From Salvator merianae (lineage: Eukaryota > Chordata > Lepidosauria > Squamata > Teiidae): 64,000 nucleotides of DNA. The DNA lies in assembly GCA_003586115.2 (NCBI GenBank), contig QVOM02000029.1, positions 23,116,829-23,180,828 on the forward strand. Reading direction: 5' to 3'. This document shows, piece after piece, positions 13,884-25,735 of this stretch (position 1 is its first letter; each line of letters starts with the position of its first letter). Below the pieces are notes generated by a model. The model did no database searches. It was given only the letters and a program-made list of their open reading frames with translations, and was not told the origin of the DNA. Position numbers and translations under genes: made by a program.

Positions 13884-13887
13884 AAAA

Positions 13888-13908
13888 AATAAAATAAAAT
13901 AAAATAAA
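13888..13908 (+). terminator. Four overlapping AATAAA hexamers directly after the TRPS1 stop codon
   Basis: AATAAA begins at 13888, 13893, 13898 and 13903 within an (AAAAT)n run starting four bases after TAA. Each is a canonical poly(A) signal by sequence. Whether they are used is unknown. Use of them would give a transcript almost without a 3' UTR. Confidence 0.35.
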
Positions 13909-14317
13909 CCTTAGCACTTAGCACAATTAAACAGAAATAGGTTTCCTTGATGGGAATTCAATAGCTTGTAATGTCTTATTAAGCACTTCTTATAGCAAGC
14001 ATGCCTTATCCAGTATACAATCCTTCGTTCTTTTCTCTTCCCTCCTTTTCCTTCCTATAAGCAAAAAGCAAATTACCCAGGAGGAAAAGCAAAATGGATG
14101 GCAGCTGGAATGGGGGTGAAGGGATAATCACTTGGGACCCGTCCACCAAAACTATACAGATGATATTATATCAGGGCAAATCTCTTCGGAAAAAAATCAG
14201 ACAATTAATGCTTTTGTTTTTGTACAAGAAACATAGCTGGCTAGAATGCAAAGATGTATAATGCTGAAACAGGTGTACAGTAAAATATGCACGCTGTATA
14301 GCAAAGTGGACTTGTTG

Positions 14318-14323
14318 AATAAA
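14318..14323 (+). terminator. Candidate proximal poly(A) signal in the TRPS1 3' UTR
   Basis: AATAAA lies in TTGAATAAACTG, about 435 bases after the stop codon, within sequence that looks non-repetitive. It is a possible proximal site only; I see no independent support for its use. Confidence 0.3.
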
Positions 14324-15124
14324 CTGATGTCCAGAAATCTAGTAGTATTTTTTTTTCCACTTGGGTTCACTTTGGCCTTATTAGCGCATCCTACAGCATC
14401 ATCATTTCTACAGTGTGGAGGCAGTAGTTTTCTGTGGATGTTGACATGTGGAACAAGCCATTATCTTCTATCTGATGAATACAACTTGCAGCCTACCAGA
14501 GTATTCCCCAGACTTTCAAAGCCCAAAACAACAGTAGGTTGATTAGGTACCTGAAGATCCAGGAGCACCCATTACGGGCGTTTGAGATCAAAAAATGCTC
14601 CTGCCCTTTCAATGCAAATTTAAAACATTAAAACATTCTCAGGGGAGATAAAAGTAAAATGTCTCGGATCTCAGGAAGAGAACAATTTTTTTATTCGTGG
14701 AGAAGTCTTGCTTCTTTCCAGCCTGCCTCAGAAGCTTTGAAGGAGGTGGAAGATCTTTCAAAATGGAGGCTCTGCTTATTTCTACTGAATTCCAGTTTAA
14801 AGGAGGGCCTGGGGTTGCATCTACACCTCAGGAGATTTTATAGGTGAGATACTTTGGCCTAAACGTAGGGTTAGGAGTACAGTTCTGTAGGAAAGCATTC
14901 TATCTGATCGCTTATCTCATTGTAAGGAAGTTGCTTTAGAAAATCGATATTCATAATATTAAATACTTCACATTAGTAGTCTTTCTAAATTTTGCTTCAG
15001 GGTAAAGTGTACAGCTCACTTCCCCAAAAGACCTTTGCTTATTTATATGCACTGGTCAATCCCTTCTCTAGAATTAAGGCCAGCTTCTGCTAGTGTTTGC
15101 CTTCATGGCTGTTCTGTTTTTGGT

Positions 15125-15126
15125 GA

Positions 15127-15193
<67 letters not shown>

Positions 15194-15241
15194 GAAGGAA
15201 GGAAGGAAGAAAGGAAGAAAGAAAAGAAAAGAAAAGAAAAG
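15125..15241 (+). repeat. (GAAA)n polypurine microsatellite in the probable TRPS1 3' UTR
   Basis: About 115 bp of GAAA units, grading into GGAA and AAAAG units. It is pure polypurine on the sense strand. Open frames through it (Lys/Glu/Arg repeats) are artefacts. Confidence 0.95.
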
Positions 15242-17956
15242 AATTTATAAACTATTCCATGAAGGAAAACTCAGCATAACAGCTCAGGGAAATAGGTCTA
15301 AATAACTAAATATTTAATCATTGGTTCAAGGTGCTGTTAGACAAGACTGCATAGATGCTACCAGGATTTGCAAATAACAGACTTCAATTTATTTGTTATC
15401 TCAGCTCAGCCAGTAGTTCTGATTTTTATTTTTTTTATTTTTTTTTACGAAGGGATGTACAAGAGATATTACAAGCTACTGGATGCACTGTCAGATTAAC
15501 TTATTTCATTTAAGAAGTTGGGAGAACAAATAGGAAAAAAAACCTTATTTTTCTAGTAAATATTAATGTATTACATTTCAAATAATGGTGCCTGACATAT
15601 TGAATAATTATTTTCTACAGTGTACGTATGCAACAAAAATATTCCATCATGCATAAGGTTCAGCGCTGGCTTAGCCTCGCTATGTTTACATTTGCAAATG
15701 TAGCAAACAAGGTAATGAAGCAACTTTCTATTGCAGTAGGTATCTTTTATTTGTGCGCGTGTGTGTGTATGTGCATTAAAATTGTAAACGGTAACATGAA
15801 ATGAATGGACTTTGTTGATATTAATGCTATTGGGACGAGAAGACGAAGAAAACAAGAAGGAAATGAAAATATTTTTATGCCTACTTAGGAGGAAGAAAAA
15901 GGGTAGCACTATTCATTCCAAGTACTTTTTGTATTCTTAAGCTCTTAACTCACAATGTTATGCTTAAAATGATAAACATATATCCTCTTTTTATTGCTTT
16001 GTCTATGTTTCAGATGAAACATTTCAGAGATTCTGTAGAGAGGTGCCATCTGACTCCTTGGCCCTGAAGGTTTTTATTGCATTTGGTAGTAGCGTTCCAC
16101 TCCATTTTTGCCATATTACACAGTCGCTTCATTGTGTTTTTTTTGTTTTATTTTGTTGCATTGGGGCTTTTGTTCTTTCTTTCGCATCGCAGGGTCTTAG
16201 TCTCTCGAGGTTGTGAAGTAAAGCAGGTTCCTGAGTGTTGCTGCGAATGAAGTTTAAATTGTCTCTCTGGTATTTTGCTGTCCATTTTCCCCTTCCCCTT
16301 CCTCTTTTTCTTTTCTTGTTTAGGGTCTCTTATCAAGACTAGCTTTTGCCAGTTCAGAAAGGATATGTTAAAGGGCTTTCTTTTGATCCCACTTACATGC
16401 TGCCTGCCACAAACATTCACGTAACTGAAACTAACATTTAATGTAAGTCAGATGCGCGTTGCCTGATCTGCAAAATTACCATTTAGAATCAGTATGACCA
16501 GAACTGGGAGGAAGAAGAGAAAACACTGAGGTTACAACTGTACCAGAGACAGAATACTGGCTTCCAGAGTCACAGCTTGAATTGGAGGAAAGCAGGAAGA
16601 ATCACAAGTTCTCAATTCTATCTAAATCATGTTCTCCCTCCAGTTATTCTAAAATCTAAAAGGCTGCAATCCTAAACACACTTACTTGAAAGCAAAAAAG
16701 CATCATAAAGCTTAACTTCTGGATTGTATTCTATAGAGCTGTCACAGAAGAGTTGTCAGATCTCCACTAGCTTCTGTATAGAATTCAAGCACAGCTTGGT
16801 TAAATGAAAACATGGCACTTAGGTGGTAAAACAAAAATGGGCATTTGCCAGTTGATAGCTGCCTTATGCTTAGGATACTTAGCTATATGGCCATTGATAA
16901 CCTTCAAAAAAGAATTGTCAAAGTCTTCTCTATTTTAAGGTGAAAGCCACATGACATTGAAGTAGTGGCAGAAGGGCTTGACTCAATTATCAAGCAAACA
17001 TCCTGCCATAAGTGCTTTCAGTTGCATTTTGCAACTGAAGAAATTTTGCAACTGGAGAAATTACACTGACAGTGACAGTGCCTTTTCCTGCTCTTCTGCC
17101 CTGCTTCTGCTGCCACCACCAAAAAGCAGATTTACCTGAAGTGCTTTCTTTGGGCTGAAAACCAAGACCCTATTCTCAGCTGCACAGAAAATGGCCGACT
17201 TCTAGGGCCACTTCCTGTGCTGTTGAAAAAAGCCCTGGGCGGAAATGTTGATAACAAGAAACGTTAAGGCTACTGCTTAGTCATTTGCACTGTCATGGCC
17301 AGTGTGTGTGTGTATGAGTGAGCATTGCACATTTCCTATTTTTATGGTTGGAACACTTGTTCTGGCCCCTTGCAGCAAAAAATGCAATTGTGCCAATCCT
17401 GCCAGATGTTCTTAAGACAGCTGTCAGAACTGTGTCCACTGTTTGGCAAGATAATACAGACAGCCATTCCAACAGAGCAATTTATCAGCTTACCAAGCTA
17501 TTTTGTACACCCAGGAGAAACTCCCATTCATCCATTGGCATCCAACATTTATATCTATGCACTCTGAAATATTTCAGTCTGCACGAAAAGAATGTACACT
17601 CTCAGTCACCAAATGTCATGGCGATCTTGACAGTGGTCCAAAACTTGTATTTCTCACCAGTACAGTATTACTATAATTTATTTTTTTGGAAACTCACTGT
17701 GAACATACAATAACGGTAAAAGTCTGTGGCTTAGGTTTGGAGCCCTGCATCTTCTGAGCTCACTCAGCTGAATTTTCACTACCAGACTAGGTACCATATG
17801 CAGTGCAAATGTTCTTTCTTACTTGATGATGGGTTAAATAGCAGCTAGTTTTATGCTTCTGCTACCTAGTCTGGTAGCAAAGCTTCTGTGGAAAGGGAAT
17901 TCAGCTCAAAGAACCCTGACAATGCAGAACTGTGAGCAAGTAATTTGACATTAAGA

Positions 17957-18215
17957 AGTCTGTGTTTACAGACAGTAAAAATAAGTGTCTACAAGGCAGC
18001 TTAGAGATAGCTTAGAGGTGGTTTGCAGTGGGAATTGTTCACACACCAGTCTGTCCTTCTCCCTCTCATAAGCATCCTAGGCTTGCAAAGGTGAGCTAGA
18101 GGTGGGATGAGTACAACATGTTACCATCTCTAAGCTCCCCCACTCCAGGTGTTTTTGAGGTGCTTCCTCATTTTTTTGCTATATGTTAATGCAACCCAAG
18201 GCTGTGGATTATTTC
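17957..18215. mobile_element. Family-D MITE, copy 1
   Basis: The left end GTCTGTGTTTACAGACAG matches the terminal sequence of a copy at 60163-60384 (reverse orientation). Inside, TTGTTCACACACCAGTCTG and CTCTAAG blocks are shared in the same order. It is non-coding and probably inserted into the TRPS1 3' UTR. Confidence 0.65.
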
Positions 18216-19658
18216 ACTGTACACAGTCTTGAACTGTAGCCATTGGTAAACCTACACCAACCATGCCATGTCCAGATCTCCTTCAGGGGCAGGTTTATTA
18301 TTTTATGTTTCACTGCTTGCTTATGAATGCAGAAATCATAGTTACTGTACCCTAGAGGCTGTACCACATAAATGGTAGTGTGCCTTTGGCTTCACGTATT
18401 ACAGGTTGTTCAGGCTGGGTTTTGGATTTTTTCTTTCTTTTTTTTAAATAAAAGTCTATCTGTTGACTAAAGTTTATGTTGGTCTATTGGCAAGACTGGT
18501 TCAACATCTCTGATCCTGTGGATCAGCTGAACTTTTTGCCCGAGCCCATAAAAAAATTGAACTAACAGTCTGGGAGTTTGGAGTACAATGTGCCAGCAAG
18601 TATTTCTTGACAGTGCAAGATGGCTATAAAAGGAAGATGCCATCGCAGTCATTAACCAAGGTGGCTCAAACCAGTTCAGATATCTCCTGTGTAGCGCTCA
18701 CAAAAAAGCATTTGGATGCACTGTTAGTTTCATATCTGCAGGGCTTCCGTTGCTAAGGCAGTTCTGCTGAGCCATGGGAGCCAGAGAGAGGCACAAGTGC
18801 CCTGCAAACCTCTTAATATTCTCCTTTTCCACCAACATTATGTTCACTTAAATTAGCAGTTGCTATCAAGGTCCCAGAAAAAAATTAGATATAACCCTAT
18901 ACAGGTAGGATGTTACAACTTGTCTTTTTTGTCAGAAATGGAGACTAGTTTCATCTCAAATTCCATAAGATGTCCCCATATGGGAAAATACATCACAGGA
19001 TGCATTCTAGTAGGGTAGGTAATAGACTCCCTTCTGTATCTTCTTTATAATTATATTCTGAGGATACATAAGTGGTGAAAATACAGGGACACTGTATTTT
19101 AACAGTGGCAGGATATGCATGGCACCTTTATAGCACTATGAATGCATCATAAGGGGGGCAGGGCCTAAATGACCCTTTTACCCCATGGTGCACTGGATGT
19201 GCTGGACACATGGACCCACACTCATCCAGTCACCGTGCCACCATAGGTGCTCTTGAGAGCACTGGAATAGATCTGACAACTCTCCCTTCTGGCAAGACCT
19301 AAGGAAACCTACCTGCTTCCTGAGTGGCCTGTTGTAGTCACTGAACACAGGAAAATGGTGCTTGGGGCCATTTTCAGTGTTTGGTTACCCTCGCCAAGTG
19401 TCTCATTCAAGGAACTATTGTTTCCAAGCTGTGATGTTACCACAGCCAGGGACAGTAGGCTGCGTGCAAATAGTATCCTGCTGCTTTAAGAATTCTTAAT
19501 GTGCTTTAAGTGTTATTGTTATTTATGTTCTACAGCAATCTCCTGTCCTGTTAGGTAAGACCATGCTCACTATTGATTAGCCAAGTTGTCACTGCAGGAC
19601 AAAGGAAAAGGTTGTTTGAGACAAAAATCCTTGGCAAGCCAAACATGATGGAGGACTT

Positions 19659-20110
19659 TAAGGTCATTTCCACACGGTGTGCATTTATCTGTATTGTGCA
19701 GGCCAGTCTTGGCCCAGATGAAGCAATGCGGGCTAAGTCCAGAGCGGTAGCTTGTGGTGTATGCCTTAGGCTGCCCACATTGCAGTGGCCTGGCCCAGAC
19801 TAACCCAATGGAGCTTGGGAGTGAAAGTCCCTGGCCTCCAAAGTCCCTGGCATGGCCTGTTTCCATAGAGCCATCTCCAGGAGTTTGGACAAATGATGCT
19901 GTTCTGCATTTGCCTGGTGGACTGACTGACAGCTGGTCTGGTCTACTGCCAGGAATGCTTGGGAGACCACTTTGAATTGTTCTCCCCATGCAGTGGGCCC
20001 CAGTGTCGTGTTCGTGTCAGGGGATGCTCCAGCACCTGGTCCCATGTGGACAGGCCATTCCTCAGGAGGCACAGCCTCCCAATGGACCTGACTGCTGTGT
20101 GGACGTGGCA
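19659..20110. mobile_element. Possible TIR element (TTTCCACAC ends)
   Basis: AAGGTCATTTCCACACGG near the left side faces CTGTGTGGACGTGGCATC on the right, a loose inverted pair like that of the element at 46647-47070. Open frames across it have no recognisable product. Boundaries are approximate. Confidence 0.35.
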
Positions 20111-20940
20111 TCACCCAGTACAATGACTCTTACATATATTATTGCTTGGTGTGTACCTTCCCATGGCTGAGTAAGTGTGTAGAGGTGTGCAGTCTTGAGG
20201 ATCATATTAGAAGGTTCATGTTATGACCTTCCAAGAATATCTTAGTATTTGGGTAACATTACAGTTCAGTTGCTCTATCGCGTTAAACGAAATGGTTCCC
20301 TGTATTCTGAAAGCACATGCTTTTCTTCCTTCCATTCTGAGGAGGGGCAAAATTTATGAGAACACATTATTTTTCTCTAATAAATTCAGAGTGTAGCTCT
20401 TATAATGAAAGCATGTGTTGACTGCAATGCTACCCAGTGTCCATGTCTTTTGTAATCCATCTGACTCCATGTGAGTAATGATATAGATCTTCCTTCACAT
20501 GTGAGAACATCCTATGGCCCTTTCAATGCCAGGCAAAGTTGCAGTCAGCAAGGTGTGTATGTGTTCCACCATGGAGGGAGCATCACTTGCCTGTCTGTTC
20601 TTATACACAGCCCTTCTACATTCTTTCACCCCCGTGTTTGAATGTTTTCGATTCTGAATGCTTGCAGGATAAAGTTCTCCCTTTAGTAACTAAAGACCCG
20701 AGGGTGCTTCTAACTGCAGTCTTCTTCACCAGTTAACTAAAGTAAGATACAATTTATCAGGACATCCTACTGTGCAAGGCTCACTAAAACAAATGAAAGC
20801 TGCAGAAGAACATTATTGCATATTTTCACTGGGGAAGAAGGAAAACTTATAGTAGATTATTTTTAAAGTGTTAAAATCTCTCTGTCTGCGCTTTCTTCCT
20901 TGATCTCCTAAAACAGCACCTTCAGTAACCGCTTCAGTCT

Positions 20941-21056
20941 CTTTCTGCACTGGGCCTTATAACCCAAAATGGGGGCCTGCTGTAGTCAGCACCAGCATGT
21001 CAATGGCAGGTCTCTATTCCAGGATATAATCTGGAATAAGACACAATGCAGAAAGG
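20941..21056. mobile_element. Short family-B-like MITE
   Basis: The left end CTCTTTCTGCACTGG and the right end CAATGCAGAAAGGG are inverted repeats. The flanks CTTCAGT (20934-20940) and CTTCAGT just after the right end suggest a 7-8 bp target duplication. The inner block ATTCCAGGATATAATCTGG, itself a dyad, recurs at 47370-47390. Confidence 0.6.
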
Positions 21057-21459
21057 GCCTTCAGTTTACTTCATACTGTAGTTGCCTCTTCTTTCACTGG
21101 TATGTTCTTCCTCTTTGCTGAAGAGAGAGAAAGAGAGAAAAGACTTTATCTGTCATTGTCATTTAACACATTGCCAAAAATGCACCAATGGCTATTTCAC
21201 TGCTGGAATGATGTCACACTCCCAACAATACCCTTTAAATGTATCGCTCTGGATTAACTCTAGAATGCTCATCACTGTTCTGTCTTGTCTTTTATGCTTC
21301 ACGGAATGTTTGTTTTCTCTCTTTGTGCTTTCTTTTCCTCACTCACTCCAGTTTTCATAATGCATGTTCATTTTGACTCACAAACATGTTCCTGGTGTAT
21401 TTCTTATGCAAACAATTCTTCAGGCAGCAAAAAGATGTCTGTTACATCTAAACTTGAAT

Positions 21460-21465
21460 AATAAA
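21460..21465 (+). terminator. TRPS1: Probable distal poly(A) signal of TRPS1
   Basis: AATAAA is followed 15-20 bases later by CAGTTATAAAAAAAAAA (cleavage expected near 21480-21485). A GT-rich stretch (AGTTTGGAGTCTTGTTTTA, from about 21503) stands where a downstream element should be. No further comparable signal with this context lies before repeats take over, so this is the best end of the gene. Confidence 0.6.
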
Positions 21466-22003
21466 GTTTTACCACCAGTTATAAAAAAAAAAATGAAACA
21501 AAAAGTTTGGAGTCTTGTTTTATAGCAGCTATAGCAAACATCGTACCATGTAAAGAAGAGGGAAGCAGTCGCTCACGGGACCTAACAAACGTACAGACGC
21601 CTGCATGGCACAAAGCTTAAATGATGGAACTCACAAAGAAAAAAGGGTTTTCTGCAGAATCGTTTCCCTTATTTTGCACCATTTTTTTTTTATGTTCTCC
21701 TTTATGGTTTAACCCCCTCATTTTATTGTACCTTTTTCTTTGATGGAAATTGTGTCAGACCACAGTTGTTCACTTCTGAAGAAGCTGCTTATGCCCATAC
21801 CTCCCTTGCCGCCACATCAAGGTCAGGGACCAGTACTGTTTCAGGATAAGCTCCTCTGTCCTGAATGTCTCATTCTGGACTGAAGTCATGTAGAAATGTT
21901 TCGAGCTGGATTCCAAGGGCCAAGCTGGACCCATCAATATCTATAAATTTAAGGAAAGGAAAAGAACTGGGTTATCCTAAGAGAGTAAGGGCAAAATGGA
22001 CAG

Positions 22004-22194
22004 CAGTGGCAGCCACTGGCTTTAAGGGAAAGCACGCAATTGCTGTTCGCAGGTCCTCTGGGCCTCCGTACTGCCGCAGCAGGTCGCTGGTGACCTGCTG
22101 CAACAGTACGGAGGCTCAGAGGCCCCAAGAACAGCAATTGTGTGCTTTCTGCTGGGTTACAAACACCTGCCCTTAAAGCCAGTGGCTGCTGCTG
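22004..22194. mobile_element. Palindromic hAT-type MITE, copy 2
   Basis: The ends are CAGTGGCAGCCACTGG and CCAGTGGCTGCTGCTG. The flanks ATGGACAG (21996-22003) and ATAGACAG (22195-22202) form an 8-bp target duplication with one transition. The arms meet at a dyad around 22080-22097 (CAGGTCGCTGGTGACCTG). The left arm has lost about 20 bases relative to the right arm, the part matching GGGTTACAAACACCTG. It is a homologue of the elements at 255 and 40401 and lies about 0.5 kb beyond the likely TRPS1 poly(A) site. Confidence 0.85.
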
Positions 22195-22833
22195 ATAGAC
22201 AGCTGCCTCATCCTTCCTTAAGTAACTTGTTCTTGTTTGTTAAGAAGCTCCTGGAGATGTAAAAAAGCACTAGCATTTGATCATATAGAGGCCAGAGCAG
22301 GCAAACAGACCCAACATGCTGGCATATCCATCTGAATGACTGAATTTATGAAAGTGTGGAAGTTCCCATACTTACTTTAAAAGGCTGGTGTTTCCTTCAT
22401 TGCCTGCACAGACTATGTTTCTTACATAGCATTTTTTTTTTTAAGTTGTTGTTGCCCCTTACCATTTAGACAATCCTTGGACCCATCTATGCCTAAATTT
22501 TAATCCAGCTTCAGAGCACTTTCAGAATGAGTGAGCACATCAGCACAGTGACTAATCATTCTCTTTCCACAGTGGTTAACCGAAAGATTGGTTTTCTGAG
22601 CTAAATAATGCCAAAAGAAAACAGCTTGTCACTTTGCTGACGTATTAGCTCACTCTGAAAGGGGACGAAAACTGGATTAAAACTTAGGTGCAGATGGGCC
22701 CTTTGGTCATACTTTCATCCCAACTTTTCTCCAGGGTACTGAAGATGTTACAGACTAAGAATGGAAAAGCTATGGTACCCCATTGCAGGCTACCAGCTGC
22801 CATCTGTCTGAGGCAGTGGTTAAGAATAGGACA

Positions 22834-23325
22834 TAGTGGGCATTTTTGCACTTACTACAGTGGAATGTTCTAATTAGCAGGGTTCGGGCCAGTCAGGATC
22901 GAGTATAGCAACAAGTATTCACACTGTCAGTGCTGGAACACTCCTCGAGCCAACCAGCTAGGGAAGAAGTGTGGATGGAAGTGCACTAGTTAAGTAGCTG
23001 AGTTGGGAACTGGAGGAGCCATATCTGGTGATGTGTCCAGAACAGCTGCCAGGTTGCAAAGCCCAAAGTTCAAATCATCTGATGGAGCATGTGTGGCTGC
23101 ACACTCCCTGCCCTCCCGCCGCTGCAGACCGGGAAGTGCCTGTCCCAATCGTCACCCAATTGCCCTAGTAGGGCAAGACTACAATTTCCTTGACCACAGC
23201 TGATAGGCTTCAGGTGAGTTTCAGGTGGGCTTCAGTGAGTTTCCAGGCAGCTGGAGCTGTTTGCAGGTGTGAGTGCTCCATTTCAGCAAGTGACCTGGAA
23301 CGTTCCACTCACTAAGTGTGAACAC
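22834..23325. mobile_element. Family-A hAT-like MITE
   Basis: The left end GTGGGCATTTTTGCACTTAC pairs as an inverted repeat with the right end CTAAGTGTGAACACGCCC. The interior has TGGAACGTTCCACTC and other blocks shared with the copy at 23826. It is non-coding. Confidence 0.55.
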
Positions 23326-23825
23326 GCCCAGTGTCTCAGCAGCATCTTGAGGACCCATTGATTCTCCATATCTGGTTGAAAAGACCTTGATCTCAGCCTT
23401 CTGGGGGAAAAGCACCTGTAACAGCAAATGGATGGTTTCTTTCCTCAGGCTTACAATCCTAAAGATACACTCCACAAAGGAAAGGAGGCGGTGGCGAAAA
23501 AAGACAAACACAAATTCTTAGTTAATAGGATCCATTGGACAGAACTTACCAAGATGTGGAGTAATGACAATATAAAGTTTCTGTTCCGGTCATCAGTTCC
23601 GAAGCTATTCCTATGGATAGCTGAAAGGAGAAGATTCTGTGCAGGCTTCTGCTTCCAGTCATGTCCCGTGGTGCCTGACAAAAATTTCCTCTCCCCTCTA
23701 CAGGCTTTAGCAAATTCATATAAGAATTTAGAGCCACTTCCAGATAACTCGTTTATTGTCCTGATTGATTTGCAGAAACTTTGACAGTGAATGCAATACT
23801 ACTGTTAAACAGTAGAAGCATGTAA

Positions 23826-24199
23826 GGGCCTGTTTGCACTTCTCACTAGTGAGCCTCTGCACATTCACTAGTGAAATGCATCCACATTTTGCAGACGCCC
23901 AAGCGATTGGGAGTGGGTACAGCAATCAGGAGTGACTACTTCCAGGTACAGATGCTGCACAGTGCAGAGTGGTATGGTTGCACAGTTGTGGACTGCGTCC
24001 TTGGTCACCATGGCAGCAGCCAGATGTTTCCCTGGCCGCTGTCATGGCAGGGCAGCCAAGATTTGCAGTGTGAGTGCTGGAAGCCTGTTTCTGGAATGTT
24101 CCAGTCCTTGCAGTGTAGATGGTTACCACAGCACAGGGACTGTTCCACCATGGATAATTTGCAATCAAACATTCCACTGTGGAAAATGTGAAAACGCCT
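23826..24199. mobile_element. Family-A hAT-like MITE
   Basis: The left end GGGCCTGTTTGCACTT and the right end AAAATGTGAAAACGCCTT are inverted repeats. The interior block CTGGAATGTTCCAGTCC recurs in a partial copy at 43110-43280. No transposase frame is present. Confidence 0.65.
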
Positions 24200-24638
24200 T
24201 AAGTTTGAATACTTTTCTTACCACTTTTCTTGGGATGGAGGAGATAGTTTATTGTCCAGGGCTGCTGTAGTACCATGTCCGTTTATCACAATGTGTATAC
24301 TGGGGGTGGGTGGGTGTGTGCACTTCATTGCATGAAGGCATATCGCATTGTCTACCTGAATAAGTAAGCCATCAATTACAAGCGTGTTGTAAAACTAGAA
24401 GTAACCTTCCAGAAGTAACCCTCCAGATATCCCAGTCTTCTAGCAGGCAATGCTAGGGATAGAACTAAGAACCAGAAGCTTTGATCTTAGTTAAAGACAC
24501 TTGCTGCTTACATGTCCCTGTCACACCAATATGAAAGTGCTTTGCTATTACCTTATCATTCATGATTTCCCACTCTGTCCTACAAGCCTTGAATTTATTT
24601 CATGAAATCCTACCATCCAAACCATAGTGGTCAGCATA

Positions 24639-24843
24639 GGAGAACACAACTGGAAGCTCCCTTCCCTCTAGAAACAGTTTTTCAGCTTCATTTGAAGCTC
24701 ACAGTGTCAGCAGATCTTCTTCTTATCCAAGCAGAAATAGGTCAAATCAGAGAGAAAAATTGCTGACAGCGCAGGAACTTCAAATGAAGATGACAAACCA
24801 CTTTCTGACTGGGGGAGGGGGGAGCTTCTGGCTGTACTTCCAC
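24639..24843. mobile_element. Foldback (palindromic) element, a family different from the copy at 255
   Basis: Bases 24652-24713 (GAAGCTCCC, AGCTTCATTTGAAGC, GTGTCAGCA) recur as a reverse complement at 24759-24831 (TGCTGACAGC, ACTTCAAATGAAGATG, GGGAGCTTC). The arms are about 62-73 nt with small indels around a 45-nt centre. It is non-coding. Confidence 0.6.
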
Positions 24844-25139
24844 ATGCAGATCATGGCTTCTTCCAAAGCCTAACTACATCCAGCCCTGATTTTTTAAATC
24901 AGTCAAGGTTGGCTAGCTGCTGCCATCTTCTGTGACAAGCATGACACAAGTGGGTTTGGGGAAAGCTTTTGTCTCTACTGAGAAGTCCAGCCCAAACACC
25001 AAAGCTGGATATGAAACCTAGTGACACTTATCACTGTATATTATGAAGTATGGGGAAGCAGTATGTGGAGGAGAGTCTACATCTAATACTCATTTTGCTC
25101 CCCATTTAACCAAGCTGCATGTGTAGAAGCCTCCATGTT

Positions 25140-25326
25140 TTGCACAAATGATTCAAACGTCTTGCAGCTTGTGCACAGAGCCTCAGCCATTGCTTGAGCT
25201 AGAGTTGGTATGCCTTCAAACTGCAAGATTTTCAGTTGCTAATTTGGCAACAGGATGGATGTTTTTTGTGTTGGCACCAAAATGTTGCAATTCAGAAGTA
25301 TGTGTGACCAGGCTCTTGAGCTCCTT
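25140..25326 (+). repeat. Interspersed repeat F, copy 1
   Basis: Shares TGCAAGATTTTC, TTGCTAATTTGGCAACAGG, TTTTTTGTGTT and GTGTGACCAG...CTTGAGCTCCTTG with the reverse complement of 28036-28180. Family identity is unknown; it is probably a non-autonomous DNA element. Confidence 0.55.
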
Positions 25327-25372
25327 GAATAAAACTGTAGTTCAGTGGTAGTTTTGGACTTGCATGGAAAAT

Positions 25373-25735
25373 ATCCAGGCCTGTTCGCACTTGCTGCTAG
25401 GTCAAGAGTGCTTGCTAGCCAAGTGTGTCCACACTTTGTGAAGGCCCAAGCAGCTGGGAGCAAGCTACAGCCACACCTGATCACTACTACCTGTGGAACA
25501 CTAATCAGTGCTGCACAACCTTACCGGGAGGTGATAGTCACTCACATTGCAGCATATAGGCCAGTGCAATGGGCTGTTCGCACCTGTGTGATGGGCTCAT
25601 TGTGCCTGCATACACCTGCATCCTGTGTGGGCCTGCCACTGCCATTGTGAGGATTGGTTAAGGCCACTAGCATTCACAGCCTGCTTCAAGTAAGTAATTA
25701 GGACTCTACAGTGCAAGCAGTGTCTATGTGGTGGG
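25373..25735. mobile_element. Family-A hAT-like MITE (right end unclear)
   Basis: The left end CAGGCCTGTTCGCACTTGCT, then GCTAGCCAAGTGTGTCC and AAGGCCCAAGCAGCTGGGAG, matches the copies at 48874 and 53922. The right part runs into a family-B-like element. An inner GGCTGTTCGCACC at about 25570 repeats the terminal motif. Confidence 0.5.

Larger units (their letters stand above)
13884..21485 (+). other. TRPS1: Probable TRPS1 3' untranslated region
   Basis: This is non-coding sequence from the TRPS1 stop to the best poly(A) signal (21460-21465). Long TRPS1 3' UTRs of several kilobases are normal in vertebrates (established knowledge). Here the interval is 7.6 kb and includes insertions: a (GAAA)n tract at 15125-15241, a family-D DNA element at 17957-18215, a TIR element at about 19659-20110 and a short family-B element at 20941-21056. 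Bases 13.9-16.5 kb and about 21.1-21.5 kb look non-repetitive and more like retained UTR. The far end is inferred; an earlier end is possible at the hexamers at 13888-13908 or 14318-14323. Confidence 0.6.

Noticed and set aside
15035..15305. Lys/Glu/Arg-rich open frames
   Set aside because: They are translations of the (GAAA)n microsatellite.
23428..23784. The 118-codon plus-strand frame
   Set aside because: No recognisable product. A CAG followed by an open frame mimics an acceptor, but there is no partner exon or homology.
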